Positions 43,548 through 51,838 of a DNA stretch of 51,838 nt are shown in pieces. Within the stretch, counting starts at the first letter, position 1. Each line of letters opens with the position of its first letter. Location: NCBI GenBank assembly GCA_947459195.1, contig CANHCS010000005.1:1-51838 (forward strand), in the 5' to 3' direction. The translations under genes were made by a program, and so were the position numbers. The stretch is from Sphingobacteriaceae bacterium. Its GTDB lineage: Bacteria > Bacteroidota > Bacteroidia > Sphingobacteriales > Sphingobacteriaceae. The notes under the pieces were generated by a model. It was not told the origin of the DNA. It worked only from the letters and a program-made list of their open reading frames with translations, and did no database searches.

Positions 43548-44447
43548 ATGAAACCAACTTTAGTCATTTTAGCTGCCGGAATGGCCAGCCGTTACGGAAG
43601 CATGAAACAAACCGACGGCTTCGGTCCGAATGGAGAAACCATTATTGATTATTCCATTTACGATGCCATTCAGGCTGGTTTTGGCAAAGTGGTATTTATC
43701 ATACGTGAAGAATTTGCGGAGAATTTCAAAGGTATCTTCGAACCAAAACTAGAGGGCAAAATTGAAACTGATTATGTGTTTCAATCTTATGACCTTAGCC
43801 CTTACGGGATCAATGAACCTATTGAACGAGCCAAGCCTTGGGGAACCGCCCATGCGGTGTTAGCTGCCGCAGATGCCGTAAAAGAACCTTTTTGTGTGAT
43901 CAATGCCGATGATTTTTATGGCCGCGATTCATACGAGAAAATGTCTAAATTCCTCACTTCGGAGGTAAAAGACGACCAATATTCCCTGATGGGTTTCCAG
44001 ATTGATAAAACCTTATCCGAGCATGGCTCCGTTTCCAGAGGAGTTTGTGAAGTAGATGAGCAGGGTTTTCTCAAAGATATCAACGAACGTACCCAGGTTT
44101 ATTTTAAAGATGGCGGCGTAGTGTATGAAGAAAACGGTGTAGAGACTCCTTTAAGCCGACAAGCTGCTGCATCGATGAATTTCTGGGGTTTTACACCACA
44201 AATTTTTGCAGATAGCAAGCAACTATTCATCGATTTCGCGTTAGCCAATAAAGAAAATCCGAAAGCTGAATTCTTTATTCCATTGGTGGCCGAAAAAATG
44301 ATCAAATCGGGCAAAGCCCGCTTCAAAGTAATTCCTACCCAAAGTAAATGGTTCGGAGTAACCTATAAAGAAGACAAACCGATTGTGCAGCAGAGCATCG
44401 ACGAACTGGTTTTATCGGGGGTGTACCCTGCTCAATTATGGAAATAA
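43548..44447 (+). CDS. sugar-phosphate nucleotidyltransferase
   Basis: The protein of about 299 residues belongs to the NTP_transferase (GT-A fold) family. It shows LAAGMASRYGSMKQTDGFGP (nucleotide loop; the Lys contacts phosphate), ERAKPWGTAHAVLAA, and the metal-site INADDFYGRDS. Such enzymes join a sugar-1-phosphate to a nucleotide. I start it at ATG 43548 (MKPTLVILAAG); the track start adds 21 unlikely residues. It overlaps the following kinase gene by 10 nt, so product and precursor enzymes are coupled: sugar-1-P made by the kinase would be converted to NDP-sugar here. The exact sugar and nucleotide are not readable. Confidence 0.88.
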   Translation: MKPTLVILAAGMASRYGSMKQTDGFGPNGETIIDYSIYDAIQAGFGKVVFIIREEFAENFKGIFEPKLEGKIETDYVFQSYDLSPYGINEPIERAKPWGTAHAVLAAADAVKEPFCVINADDFYGRDSYEKMSKFLTSEVKDDQYSLMGFQIDKTLSEHGSVSRGVCEVDEQGFLKDINERTQVYFKDGGVVYEENGVETPLSRQAAASMNFWGFTPQIFADSKQLFIDFALANKENPKAEFFIPLVAEKMIKSGKARFKVIPTQSKWFGVTYKEDKPIVQQSIDELVLSGVYPAQLWK

Positions 44448-45511
44448 ACTTTCCCGGGCAAATTTGGTCACTTTACAACTTAAATCCAGCTGATTTTAAG
44501 CTTGAAATTGCCTCTTCGGGTCATATCAACCAGACTATTCTGCTGCTTAGTAAGGAGCAAGATCACGTAAGTTTTGTACTCCAGCGGATCAATCAAACTG
44601 TATTTACCCATCCAGAGGTGATCTCTAAAAATGTGAAGTTGGCTCAAAAATTCCTGCAAGAACAAGATCCGGAATATCTTTTCATTGCTCCGCTGCTAAA
44701 CCGGGATGGGGAAAATCTATCTATCATCGCAGGTGAGTACTGGCGCCTATTACCTTTTGTGCCAAAGACCAAAGCTTTTGACGTGCTGACCGAACCGGAT
44801 CAGGCTTATGAAGCCGCCAAGCAATTCGGTAAGATGAGCCGTTTACTAAAGGATCTGGACAGCAGCTTGCTGGAACCCAGTATTGCGGGTTTTCATGACC
44901 TGGAATGGCGGAAACAACAATTTGATCAAGCGCTGAATCAAACTTCCCCGGCACTTCAAACTTCCGCCGCAACGGCTATTGCCATGGCCCATGAATTTGC
45001 GGTCATCCTGGAAGAATTTAATGTAATAAAAGCAGTCCTCCCCTTGCGGATCATGCACCACGACACCAAAATCAGCAATGTATTATTGGATGAGGAAAGT
45101 TTTAAAGGGGTTTGTGTGATCGACCTAGACACGCTGATGCCGGGCTATTTCATTTCTGATCTGGGTGATATGATGCGTACTTACCTATGTGCGGTTGATG
45201 AGAATGAAACTGATCTGAGTAAAATCAGGATACGTGAAGATTTTTTCGACGCTACTGTAAAAGGCTATCTCTCGGAGATGGCAAGCGTACTGAATCCGCA
45301 GGAAAAAGAATTGATCCTTTTCTCTGGAAAATATATCATTTACATGCAGGCTCTGCGTTTCCTGACTGATTATCTGCAAGGGAATACTTATTACCCGATT
45401 CAATATCCCAATCAAAATCTGGTTCGTGCTCTCAATCAATTTCAATTATTGAATTTATTATTTCAAAACGAAAGAAAATTAGAGGAGCTTATTCAGGAAT
45501 GTTTAAATTAA
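44438..45511 (+). CDS. aminoglycoside-phosphotransferase-fold sugar kinase, NahK-like (N-acetylhexosamine 1-kinase)
   Basis: The 357-residue kinase has the APH fold with the catalytic Brenner motif HHDTKISNVLLD (Asp209 as base, Asn214) and the metal site VIDLDTLMPGYFISDLGDMMR (Asp229/Asp231). The pair closely resembles the HNDTK-xxNVL and VIDLDTVMPG motifs of NahK, which phosphorylates GalNAc/GlcNAc at the anomeric carbon. Choline or homoserine kinases of this fold are alternatives, but the neighbours favour a sugar. Its start overlaps the nucleotidyltransferase stop by 10 nt, and GH31 begins 16 bp after its end. Confidence 0.8.
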   Translation: MEINFPGQIWSLYNLNPADFKLEIASSGHINQTILLLSKEQDHVSFVLQRINQTVFTHPEVISKNVKLAQKFLQEQDPEYLFIAPLLNRDGENLSIIAGEYWRLLPFVPKTKAFDVLTEPDQAYEAAKQFGKMSRLLKDLDSSLLEPSIAGFHDLEWRKQQFDQALNQTSPALQTSAATAIAMAHEFAVILEEFNVIKAVLPLRIMHHDTKISNVLLDEESFKGVCVIDLDTLMPGYFISDLGDMMRTYLCAVDENETDLSKIRIREDFFDATVKGYLSEMASVLNPQEKELILFSGKYIIYMQALRFLTDYLQGNTYYPIQYPNQNLVRALNQFQLLNLLFQNERKLEELIQECLN

Positions 45512-45527
45512 GGTCAAAATTGTCATC

Positions 45528-47936
45528 ATGTTAAAAGCCAAATTCTTCATTTTATCCATCTTAATTGCTATATTTTATAATTCATTTGCCCAAACCGGTC
45601 ATTTAAGTAAACAATTGGGCGCATTTACTTCATTACAAAAAACAAGTAGTGGTGTATTGCTAAAAGCAGAAAACGGACAGGTTTCCATTCAAACATATCA
45701 GCAAAATGTATTGCGTGTGAGAGCAGTACAAAAGGAGTTTGGGAGAGACAGCTCTTTTGCGGTGATTAAGAATGCTAATCAAAATCTTTTCAAGATTATT
45801 AATGAAAATAAGGATGAAATCATGCTTCAAACCGATTCCATCAAGGTCATAATCAGTAAATACCCCATGAGGATCAGTTTTTATAGCGCCGTAGATGGTC
45901 GCTTTTTAAACGGCGATGATGAACGATTGGGTATTTCTTGGACCGGTACACAGGTGAGTAATTTTAAAAAACTGATCCCTAATGAACGATTCATAGGCTT
46001 AGGAGAAAAAACCGGCAATCTTGATAGAAGAGGCAGTAGCTACGTCAATTGGAACAGTGACGTGCCTGCTTATGCACTCAACGCCGATCCTTTGTACAAA
46101 ACCATCCCCTTTTACATCGGTTTACACGACCATTCAACCTATGGAATTTTTTTCGACAATACCCATAAAAGCTTTTTCAATTTTGGAGCTTCTACCGATG
46201 AACAGACCAGCTATTTTGGAGCGGAAGACGGTGAGATGAATTATTATTTCTTTGGCTCATCAAACGTGGCCGGATTAATTAAAGATTATACCTGGTTAAC
46301 GGGACGAATGGAAATGCCTCCCCTTTGGAGCTTGGGCTATCAACAATGTCGCTGGAGCTATAAGCCCGATACGCAAGTTCTGGAAATTGCCAAAACTTTT
46401 CGTGAGAAAAAAATACCTGCTGATGCGATCTATCTGGATATTGATTACATGGATGCCTATAAAATATTTACCTGGAGTCCGCAGAATTTCCCCAATCCAA
46501 AACAAACCATTGATGAATTAAAAGCCATGGGATTCCATGTGGTGACCATTGTGGATCCGGGTATCAAAATTGAAAAAGGTTACCAGCAATACGACGAGGG
46601 CGTCCAAAAAAATTATTTTGCCAAATATCCGAGCGGTGATTTTTATATCGGCAGTGTTTGGCCAGGTCGCTGTCATTTTCCTGATTTCTACCTTCCGGAA
46701 GTGCGCCAGTGGTGGGGGAAATCGTTCAAAAGTTTAACTGATAAAGGAGTTGAGGGTTTTTGGAACGATATGAATGAAATTGCCGTTTGGGGGCAAAACA
46801 TTCCGGACCTAATCCAATTTGGCGGTAAAGGCAAGGAGATGACCTTAAAAGAGGCTCGTAATGCTTATGGTTTACAAATGTCGAGAGCTACTTTCGAGGG
46901 AACCAAAGACATACTGGGCAAACGTGCTTTCAATCTCACCCGTGCTGCTTATTCGGGAATACAACGTTACTCTGCAGTTTGGACAGGAGATAATGCTTCG
47001 AGTGATGCCCACATGCTTTTGGGACAGCGATTGGTAAATAGTCTGGGGTTGTCGGGTGTTCAGAACATTGGGGTGGATATTGGCGGTTTTATTGGCACCC
47101 CCTCCGCTGAGCTGATGATCAGATGGAACTCCTTGGGTGTATATACACCAATTTTTAGGAACCATGCTGAGATCAACACCCCAATGCGGGAACCTTGGCG
47201 TTTTGGCGCAGAAGCAGAAGCAATCATGCGCAAAGACATTGAACAACGCTATCGCTTGCTGCCTTATCTGTATTCGAGTTTCTACGCGGCTACACAAACA
47301 GGTATGCCTATTGCCCGGAGTCTCGCCATCAACTATACGGAAGATCCAAATGTTTTCGAAGAAAAGTTTCAGCAACAATTCATGTTTGGCGATTACCTGC
47401 TGGTCGCTCCTGTGGAAAGTACCAAATCTACCCTCGAGGTTTACCTACCCGAAGGGGAATGGTACCGTTTGAGCAGCGGAGAAGTTTTTAGAGGCAAACA
47501 ACGTATCCTTGCTCCTGCACCCTTGAATGATTTACCAGTGTTTGTAAAAGCAGGTGCCATTATACCGATGCAAAGTGTGGTACAAAATACTTCAGAAAAA
47601 GGAGATGGTATAATTCAGATTCACATCTGGAACGGAGGATCAGGCAGCAGCTTCACTTATTATGAGGATGATGGAATCAGCCTTGCAGAAGAGGCGCACA
47701 AGAGCTATACCCGAATCTTACAATTTGAACCTGGAAAAAAACAGATCAATCTATCAGCAGTAAAAGGCACTTATCAGTCTCGTTTCAAGCAGGTCAAATT
47801 GGTGTTACATGGTTTTTCAAACGAGACTAAATCCCTGCTTATCAATGGCAAAAAAGTGAAAGTCCAAACAAATGAACAAGGACTATTGGAAGTGCTATTT
47901 GCCAACCAATCTTCCATGATCAGTATTAAATATTAA
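45528..47936 (+). CDS. glycoside hydrolase family 31, exported
   Basis: The 802-residue protein has a signal peptide ending NSFAQ. Its GH31 (beta/alpha)8 barrel shows IYLDIDYMDAYKIFTW, the nucleophile Asp414 in GFWNDMNEIAVWG and the acid/base Asp488 in WTGDNASSD. The motif DIGGFIG and the RNHAEINTPMREPW segment follow. GH31 covers alpha-glucosidases, alpha-xylosidases and some alpha-N-acetylgalactosaminidases; the sequence resembles the alpha-glucosidase type but the substrate is not fixed. It closes the operon with the nucleotidyltransferase and kinase and lies opposite the GH109 gene. A bidirectional terminator follows. Confidence 0.9.
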   Translation: MLKAKFFILSILIAIFYNSFAQTGHLSKQLGAFTSLQKTSSGVLLKAENGQVSIQTYQQNVLRVRAVQKEFGRDSSFAVIKNANQNLFKIINENKDEIMLQTDSIKVIISKYPMRISFYSAVDGRFLNGDDERLGISWTGTQVSNFKKLIPNERFIGLGEKTGNLDRRGSSYVNWNSDVPAYALNADPLYKTIPFYIGLHDHSTYGIFFDNTHKSFFNFGASTDEQTSYFGAEDGEMNYYFFGSSNVAGLIKDYTWLTGRMEMPPLWSLGYQQCRWSYKPDTQVLEIAKTFREKKIPADAIYLDIDYMDAYKIFTWSPQNFPNPKQTIDELKAMGFHVVTIVDPGIKIEKGYQQYDEGVQKNYFAKYPSGDFYIGSVWPGRCHFPDFYLPEVRQWWGKSFKSLTDKGVEGFWNDMNEIAVWGQNIPDLIQFGGKGKEMTLKEARNAYGLQMSRATFEGTKDILGKRAFNLTRAAYSGIQRYSAVWTGDNASSDAHMLLGQRLVNSLGLSGVQNIGVDIGGFIGTPSAELMIRWNSLGVYTPIFRNHAEINTPMREPWRFGAEAEAIMRKDIEQRYRLLPYLYSSFYAATQTGMPIARSLAINYTEDPNVFEEKFQQQFMFGDYLLVAPVESTKSTLEVYLPEGEWYRLSSGEVFRGKQRILAPAPLNDLPVFVKAGAIIPMQSVVQNTSEKGDGIIQIHIWNGGSGSSFTYYEDDGISLAEEAHKSYTRILQFEPGKKQINLSAVKGTYQSRFKQVKLVLHGFSNETKSLLINGKKVKVQTNEQGLLEVLFANQSSMISIKY

Positions 47937-47957
47937 ATACTCAGTCTTTTTAAAAAC

Positions 47958-47990
47958 AAAAAGCCCGATGGAAATCCACCGGGCTTTTTT
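47958..47990. terminator. bidirectional terminator between GH31 and dnaK
   Basis: AAAAAGCCCG pairs with CGGGCTTTTT (inner TGG-AAAT-CCA, one A.C mismatch), with A and T runs on both sides. It lies 21 nt after GH31 and 16 nt after the convergent dnaK stop. Confidence 0.9.
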
Positions 47991-48006
47991 GATTGAAGAA
48001 TAACGA

Positions 48007-49911
48007 TTATTTCTTATCGTCTTCTTTTACTTCTTCAAAATCTACGTCGGTCACCTCATCGGCTCCGGCAGCAGCGCCATCAGCAGGCGCTCCTTGAGCG
48101 GCAGCTTCCTGTGTTGCTTTGTACATTTCTTCTGAAGCGGCGTTCCAAGCTTCTTGAAGTTCAGTCTGAGCAGTTTCAATTTCTTCGAAATTTTTAGCTG
48201 CATAAGCATCTTTCAGCTTTTTCAAACCATCTTCAATTGGCGTTTTCTTATCCGCAGAAATCTTATCTCCATACTCTTTCAACTGTTTTTCAGTAGAGAA
48301 GATTAGGGCATCAGCCGCATTCAGCTTGTCGATTTCTTCTTTTGCTTTTTTATCTGCCTCGGCATTTGCTTCCGCTTCGTCTTTCATCTTCTTGATCTCT
48401 TCTTCGGTCAAGCCAGATGAAGCTTCGATACGGATCTTCTGCTCTTTGCCAGTAGCCTTATCCTGTGCACTTACGTGCAGGATACCGTTCGCATCAATAT
48501 CGAAGGTTACTTCGATTTGAGGCACCCCACGTGGTGAAGGCGGCAATCCGTCTAAATGGAATCGGCCAATGGTGCGGTTCTGGTTGGCCATAGGACGCTC
48601 ACCTTGCAGGATGTGAATTTCTACCGATGGCTGATTATCAGATGCGGTAGAGAATATCTCTGATTTTTTAGTTGGGATGGTGGTATTGGCCTCAATTAAT
48701 TTGGTCATTACACCACCCATGGTCTCAATACCTAATGAGAGTGGAGTTACATCCAGTAACAATACATCCTTCACTTCTCCGGTCAACACACCACCCTGTA
48801 TAGCAGCTCCAATGGCTACTACTTCATCAGGATTCACCCCTTTTGAAGGTTCTTTACCAAAGAAGGCTTTTACCGCATCCTGAATGGCAGGAATACGGGT
48901 AGAACCACCCACCAAGATGATCTCATCGATATCAGAGGTTTTTAAGCCTGCATTTTTCAATGCCGACTTACAAGGCTCGATGGTACGTTTGATCAAACTG
49001 TCGGCCAATTGTTCGAATTTAGCACGACTAAGGGTTCTTACCAAGTGCTTAGGTCCGCTTTGATCGGCAGTAATGTAAGGTAAGTTAATTTCCGTTTGTG
49101 TAGAGCTTGACAGTTCGATCTTCGCTTTTTCAGCAGCTTCTTTTAAGCGCTGTAAAGCCATCGGATCTTGATGCAAGTCCATACCGTTTTCAGCTTTAAA
49201 CTCTTCTGCCAACCATTCGATGATGATGTGGTCGAAGTCATCACCACCTAGGTGCGTATCACCATCGGTAGCTTTTACTTCAAATACGCCATCACCCAAT
49301 TCCAAAACAGAAACATCGTGTGTACCACCACCGCAGTCGAAGACCACGATTTTCATTTCTTTTCCGGCTTTATCCAAGCCGTAAGCCAAGGCTGCAGCGG
49401 TAGGCTCGTTAATGATCCTTTTCACCGTTAAACCTGCAATTTCACCGGCCTCTTTAGTTGCCTGACGTTGTGCATCGTTAAAATAAGCCGGAACGGTAAT
49501 CACCGCTTCGGTAACTTCCTGACCCAAGAAATCTTCTGCAGTTTTTTTCATTTTCTGCAAGATCATGGCAGAAATTTCCTGTGGGGTATATTTACGGTCA
49601 TCTATCTCTACTCTTGGGGTGTTATTATCACCTTTCACCACTTTATATGGCACACGAGCGGCTTCTTTTTTTACTTCATCGAAGCTATTGCCCATGAAAC
49701 GTTTGATAGATGAGATGGTTTTTTGAGGATTGGTAATGGCCTGACGCTTGGCAGGATCACCCACTTTACGTTCTCCATTTTCTACAAAAGCCACCACCGA
49801 AGGTGTAGTACGTTTACCTTCGCTATTAGCAATAACAACAGGCTCATTGCCTTCCATTACTGAAACGCATGAGTTGGTTGTTCCTAAGTCGATACCGATA
49901 ATTTTTGACAT
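48007..49911 (-). CDS. dnaK: chaperone protein DnaK (Hsp70)
   Basis: The 634-residue Hsp70 binds and releases unfolded proteins with ATP, aided by DnaJ and GrpE. Visible motifs are [13 protein letters not shown] at the start, [31 protein letters not shown] and [12 protein letters not shown] in the ATPase domain. The linker [15 protein letters not shown], the substrate domain and an Ala/Gly-rich tail ending EEVKEDDKK follow. dnaJ and grpE are not adjacent. A 13-bp palindrome TTGAAT-C-ATTCAA lies 32 bp upstream of the start. It is transcribed from the same strand as rplQ but separated from it by a terminator. Confidence 0.98.
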   Translation of the reverse strand: MSKIIGIDLGTTNSCVSVMEGNEPVVIANSEGKRTTPSVVAFVENGERKVGDPAKRQAITNPQKTISSIKRFMGNSFDEVKKEAARVPYKVVKGDNNTPRVEIDDRKYTPQEISAMILQKMKKTAEDFLGQEVTEAVITVPAYFNDAQRQATKEAGEIAGLTVKRIINEPTAAALAYGLDKAGKEMKIVVFDCGGGTHDVSVLELGDGVFEVKATDGDTHLGGDDFDHIIIEWLAEEFKAENGMDLHQDPMALQRLKEAAEKAKIELSSSTQTEINLPYITADQSGPKHLVRTLSRAKFEQLADSLIKRTIEPCKSALKNAGLKTSDIDEIILVGGSTRIPAIQDAVKAFFGKEPSKGVNPDEVVAIGAAIQGGVLTGEVKDVLLLDVTPLSLGIETMGGVMTKLIEANTTIPTKKSEIFSTASDNQPSVEIHILQGERPMANQNRTIGRFHLDGLPPSPRGVPQIEVTFDIDANGILHVSAQDKATGKEQKIRIEASSGLTEEEIKKMKDEAEANAEADKKAKEEIDKLNAADALIFSTEKQLKEYGDKISADKKTPIEDGLKKLKDAYAAKNFEEIETAQTELQEAWNAASEEMYKATQEAAAQGAPADGAAAGADEVTDVDFEEVKEDDKK

Positions 49912-49943
49912 GTTATTTTTCTTTTAATGTGATCAATGATTTA

Positions 49944-49956
49944 TTGAATCATTCAA
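49944..49956 (-). promoter_or_regulatory. palindrome upstream of dnaK (TTGAATCATTCAA)
   Basis: TTGAAT-C-ATTCAA is a perfect 13-bp palindrome 33-45 bp before the dnaK ATG. It is not a CIRCE element (TTAGCACTC-N9-GAGTGCTAA). It could be an operator or part of the promoter; no clean TAnnTTTG is seen nearby. Confidence 0.35.
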
Positions 49957-50048
49957 CAATTAACAAGGGGCATGCCAAGCCTGAAAGGAAAACAATTTGG
50001 CAGAAAGCGTTACTTAGAACCTGCAAAGGTCCTCATGAATAATGACAG

Positions 50049-50094
50049 GATGGCAGTATCGGGCGCCATGCACTTTTGTAGCAGGAGTGCCATC
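50049..50094. other. structured stretch between the rplQ terminator and dnaK
   Basis: GATGGCA (50049-50055) pairs with TGCCATC (50088-50094). Inside, ATGCACT (50068-50074) can alternatively pair with AGTGCCAT (50086-50093). No ORF explains it. It lies 138-183 bp upstream of the dnaK start, so it could be a long dnaK leader, a small RNA or a sequence remnant. Apart from this, 49957-50097 holds nothing I recognise. Confidence 0.35.
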
Positions 50095-50097
50095 TAA

Positions 50098-50130
50098 ACA
50101 AAAAAGCCCCGAACAGTTGTTCAGGGCTTT
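50098..50130 (-). terminator. rplQ terminator
   Basis: GCCC and GAACA pair with TGTTC and GGGC around GT (one C.A mismatch); on the minus strand the stem is followed by TTTTTT. It lies 24 nt after the rplQ stop and ends the ribosomal operon. Confidence 0.88.
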
Positions 50131-50154
50131 CAGATGAAAAATGTATTCGAATGA

Positions 50155-50739
50155 TTATTCTTCGGTTTTCTCTTCAGCTGCGTTTTCTTCAGCTGCAGGA
50201 GTTTCTTCTACTGCCGGTGTTTCTTCAACTACTGGAGCAGCTTCTTCAACCGGAGTTTCTACTACTTCTTCTGCTGCGGCTACAGGTGCAGCACTTGCAG
50301 TTTTAGCTTTTGAAGCACCTGAACCACGACGGCGGGTTGCTTTTTTACCTGCTTTGCTGGCATCGCTTTGCGTGAAGGTAGTGTTATAATCTACCAGTTC
50401 AATGATGGCCATTTCAGCGTTGTCACCTAAACGGTTAGCTAATTTTAAAATGCGGGTGTAACCACCTGGACGATTAGCTACTTTCTCAGCAACTTCTCTG
50501 AAAAGGATGGTAACTGTTTCTTTATCTTTTAAATAGCTAAATACGGTACGGCGTGAGTGCGTGGTATCGTTTTTAGATTTAGTGATTAAAGGCTCTACAT
50601 AGGTACGTAAAGCTTTTGCTTTAGCCAATGTAGTAGTAATACGCTTGTGTAAGATAAGCGAAGAGGCCATATTGGCCAACATAGCCTTACGATGTGAATC
50701 GGTACGGCCTAAGTGATTAATTTTCTTTCCGTGTCTCAT
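50155..50739 (-). CDS. rplQ: 50S ribosomal protein L17 with acidic C-terminal extension
   Basis: L17 lies near the peptide exit tunnel of the 50S subunit. Residues 1 to about 118 match the conserved domain ([29 protein letters not shown], then [30 protein letters not shown]). After that the protein runs on to 194 residues, first basic ([19 protein letters not shown]), then with an acidic Val/Glu/Pro/Ala tail of repeated VEETPA-like units. Such tails are usual in Bacteroidota L17 but absent in E. coli (about 127 residues). It follows rpoA by 73 bp containing a long hairpin, and a terminator follows. Confidence 0.97.
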   Translation of the reverse strand: MRHGKKINHLGRTDSHRKAMLANMASSLILHKRITTTLAKAKALRTYVEPLITKSKNDTTHSRRTVFSYLKDKETVTILFREVAEKVANRPGGYTRILKLANRLGDNAEMAIIELVDYNTTFTQSDASKAGKKATRRRGSGASKAKTASAAPVAAAEEVVETPVEEAAPVVEETPAVEETPAAEENAAEEKTEE

Positions 50740-50754
50740 TTTCGTTTAAATTTT

Positions 50755-50793
50755 CGTGATCATACCGTCTCAGCTGAGGGAATTATGATCACG
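50755..50793 (-). promoter_or_regulatory. long hairpin in the rpoA-rplQ intergenic region
   Basis: CGTGATCAT (50755-50763) pairs with ATGATCACG (50785-50793), with a nested CTCAGCTGAG palindrome (50769-50778) in the loop. There is no T-tract, so it is not a simple terminator. It could be an RNase processing site, a mRNA stabiliser or an L17 autoregulatory site. Confidence 0.55.
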
Positions 50794-50812
50794 TCGCTTA
50801 TAAATTATCTAA

Positions 50813-51805
50813 TTATTCTTCGTCTAATTTGTATTTAGACAAGTTCATTCCGAACGATAGTCCTTTAGATTTTACCAAATCCTGAATTTCAGTCAATGAT
50901 TTTTTACCAAAGTTTCTGAATTTCAGCATGTCTGCTACATCATAAGAAACAAGTTCTGCTAAAGTACGGATGTCTGCTGCTTTTAAGCAGTTTAAGGCAC
51001 GTACTGAAAGGTCTAAATCAACCAATTCAGTTTTCAAGATCTTACGCATGTGTAAGATTTCTTCATCAACCTCTTTGGTTTCTTCTTTAGCTTGAGATTC
51101 TAACATGATGTTCTCATCTGAGAATAACATGAAGTGATGAATCAAGATCTTAGCTGCTTCTTTCAAAGCATCTTCCGGATGGATGGAACCATCAGTTGCA
51201 ATATCCAAAACTAATTTCTCGTAGTCGGTTTTTTGCTCAACACGATAGTTTTCGATGGTGTATTTTACATTTTTAATCGGCGTGTAGATCGAATCGATGG
51301 CGATTACACCTACTAACGCATCTTGATTTTTGTTCTCTTCTGCAGAGATGTAACCACGACCCTTGTTCACAGTCAGCTCGATCTCTAAAGTCACGTTGCT
51401 TTCCATGTTACAAATCACCATTTCAGGATTTAATACCGTGAAATTGTTAGAAAATTTGGTGATCTCGCCGGCTTTGAACTGATCTTGACCAGTGATGACT
51501 ACAAAAATCTTTTCACTGTCCCCAGATTCTCCAGTTTTTTTGAAACGTACTTGTTTCAAGTTCAGGATGATCTCGGTAACGTCTTCTACTACACCTTTAA
51601 TGGTTGAAAATTCGTGAGATACACCAGAGAAACGTACAGAAGTAATTGCATAACCTTCTAAAGAAGATAACAGAATTCTGCGTAATGCATTACCAATGGT
51701 AACACCAAAACCAGGTTCTAAGGGGCGGAACTCGAAAGTACCATCGAAATCGGTAGATTTCTGCATGATTACTTTATCGGGTTTCTGAAATGCTAAAATT
51801 GCCAT
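50813..51805 (-). CDS. rpoA: DNA-directed RNA polymerase alpha subunit
   Basis: This is the scaffold subunit for RNA polymerase assembly. The 330-residue protein has the N-terminal dimerisation/assembly domain ([35 protein letters not shown]) and a flexible acidic linker. The C-terminal domain (about 255-330) is [23 protein letters not shown]...[22 protein letters not shown], which contacts DNA and regulators. The order rpoA-rplQ is standard for the end of the alpha operon; rpsD is expected just beyond the right edge. The start at ATG 51805 is typical for the phylum. Confidence 0.98.
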   Translation of the reverse strand: MAILAFQKPDKVIMQKSTDFDGTFEFRPLEPGFGVTIGNALRRILLSSLEGYAITSVRFSGVSHEFSTIKGVVEDVTEIILNLKQVRFKKTGESGDSEKIFVVITGQDQFKAGEITKFSNNFTVLNPEMVICNMESNVTLEIELTVNKGRGYISAEENKNQDALVGVIAIDSIYTPIKNVKYTIENYRVEQKTDYEKLVLDIATDGSIHPEDALKEAAKILIHHFMLFSDENIMLESQAKEETKEVDEEILHMRKILKTELVDLDLSVRALNCLKAADIRTLAELVSYDVADMLKFRNFGKKSLTEIQDLVKSKGLSFGMNLSKYKLDEE

Positions 51806-51838
51806 TATATCGTGTTAATTTTAATGTAAATGTTAAAC

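Noticed and set aside
46872-47378. 168-residue minus-strand ORF
   Set aside because: Antisense to the strongly conserved GH31 catalytic region; a shadow of codon bias.
49912-50000. CIRCE or sigma-32 promoter for dnaK
   Set aside because: Neither the CIRCE inverted repeat nor the CTTGAA/CCCCAT spacing is present.

Overview
The window reads as a chromosomal, housekeeping-rich segment of a Bacteroidota genome, most likely Sphingobacteriaceae or a close relative (Pedobacter-like). This is an inference from the gene families: PorV and a type IX sorting domain, a SusC-style TonB receptor with a carboxypeptidase-regulatory-like N-terminus, and DUF4293, DUF5606 and DUF6370 proteins. Upstream regions also carry the Bacteroidota promoter pattern TTG-N18-20-TAnnTTTG, and Shine-Dalgarno sequences are mostly absent. 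I see no rRNA, tRNA, CRISPR array, transposase, integrase or prophage genes.

Layout. 1-7.0 kb: start of rpsF, a possible micro-ORF with a strong terminator, dnaX, an SPFH lipoprotein, icd, a YwaF-type membrane protein, and the translationally coupled panB-rluA pair. 7-10 kb: carA, eno and an FtsB/DivIC gene. 10-16.9 kb (minus strand): a REP-like palindrome, fabG, msrB, sucD, porV with a small T9SS cargo, an ABC exporter and truA. 16.9-19.3 kb: DUF4293 gene and a DEAD-box helicase. 19.3-24.3 kb (minus): three small envelope-type proteins, gpsA and a TolC-HlyD efflux pair. 24.3-31 kb: polysaccharide deacetylase, TonB receptor, aconitase, rlmH and a copper-storage protein. 31-36 kb (minus): DUF5606, cyclophilin and an lpxK-pnp-porin operon. 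36-42 kb: pruA with an OprO/P-type porin, then pccB, a GNAT and an M42 peptidase. 42-48 kb: a glycan locus. 48-51.8 kb (minus): dnaK, rplQ, rpoA.

How the genes fit together. Three TCA-cycle enzymes (aconitase, isocitrate dehydrogenase, succinyl-CoA ligase alpha) are scattered as single units. Efflux, LPS (lpxK), type IX secretion and outer-membrane uptake are represented by small operons. The most distinctive group is at 42.0-47.9 kb. A GH109-type Tat-exported glycosidase stands divergent from an operon of a sugar-phosphate nucleotidyltransferase, an anomeric sugar kinase resembling N-acetylhexosamine 1-kinase (NahK), and a secreted GH31 glycosidase. Together they could release an alpha-linked N-acetylhexosamine and convert it directly to a nucleotide sugar. 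Two AACA..TGTT palindromes lie in the shared promoter region.

Other signals. Six genes have a -7 promoter element only 5-7 nt before the start codon, which predicts near-leaderless mRNAs. Two genes (gpsA, msrB) start almost inside the T-tract of the preceding terminator. One terminator is embedded in the coding sequence of the convergent gene. The rplQ/dnaK and panB/carA junctions look like the two ends of a ~43 kb inversion of an ancestral rpoA-rplQ-carA-eno order.
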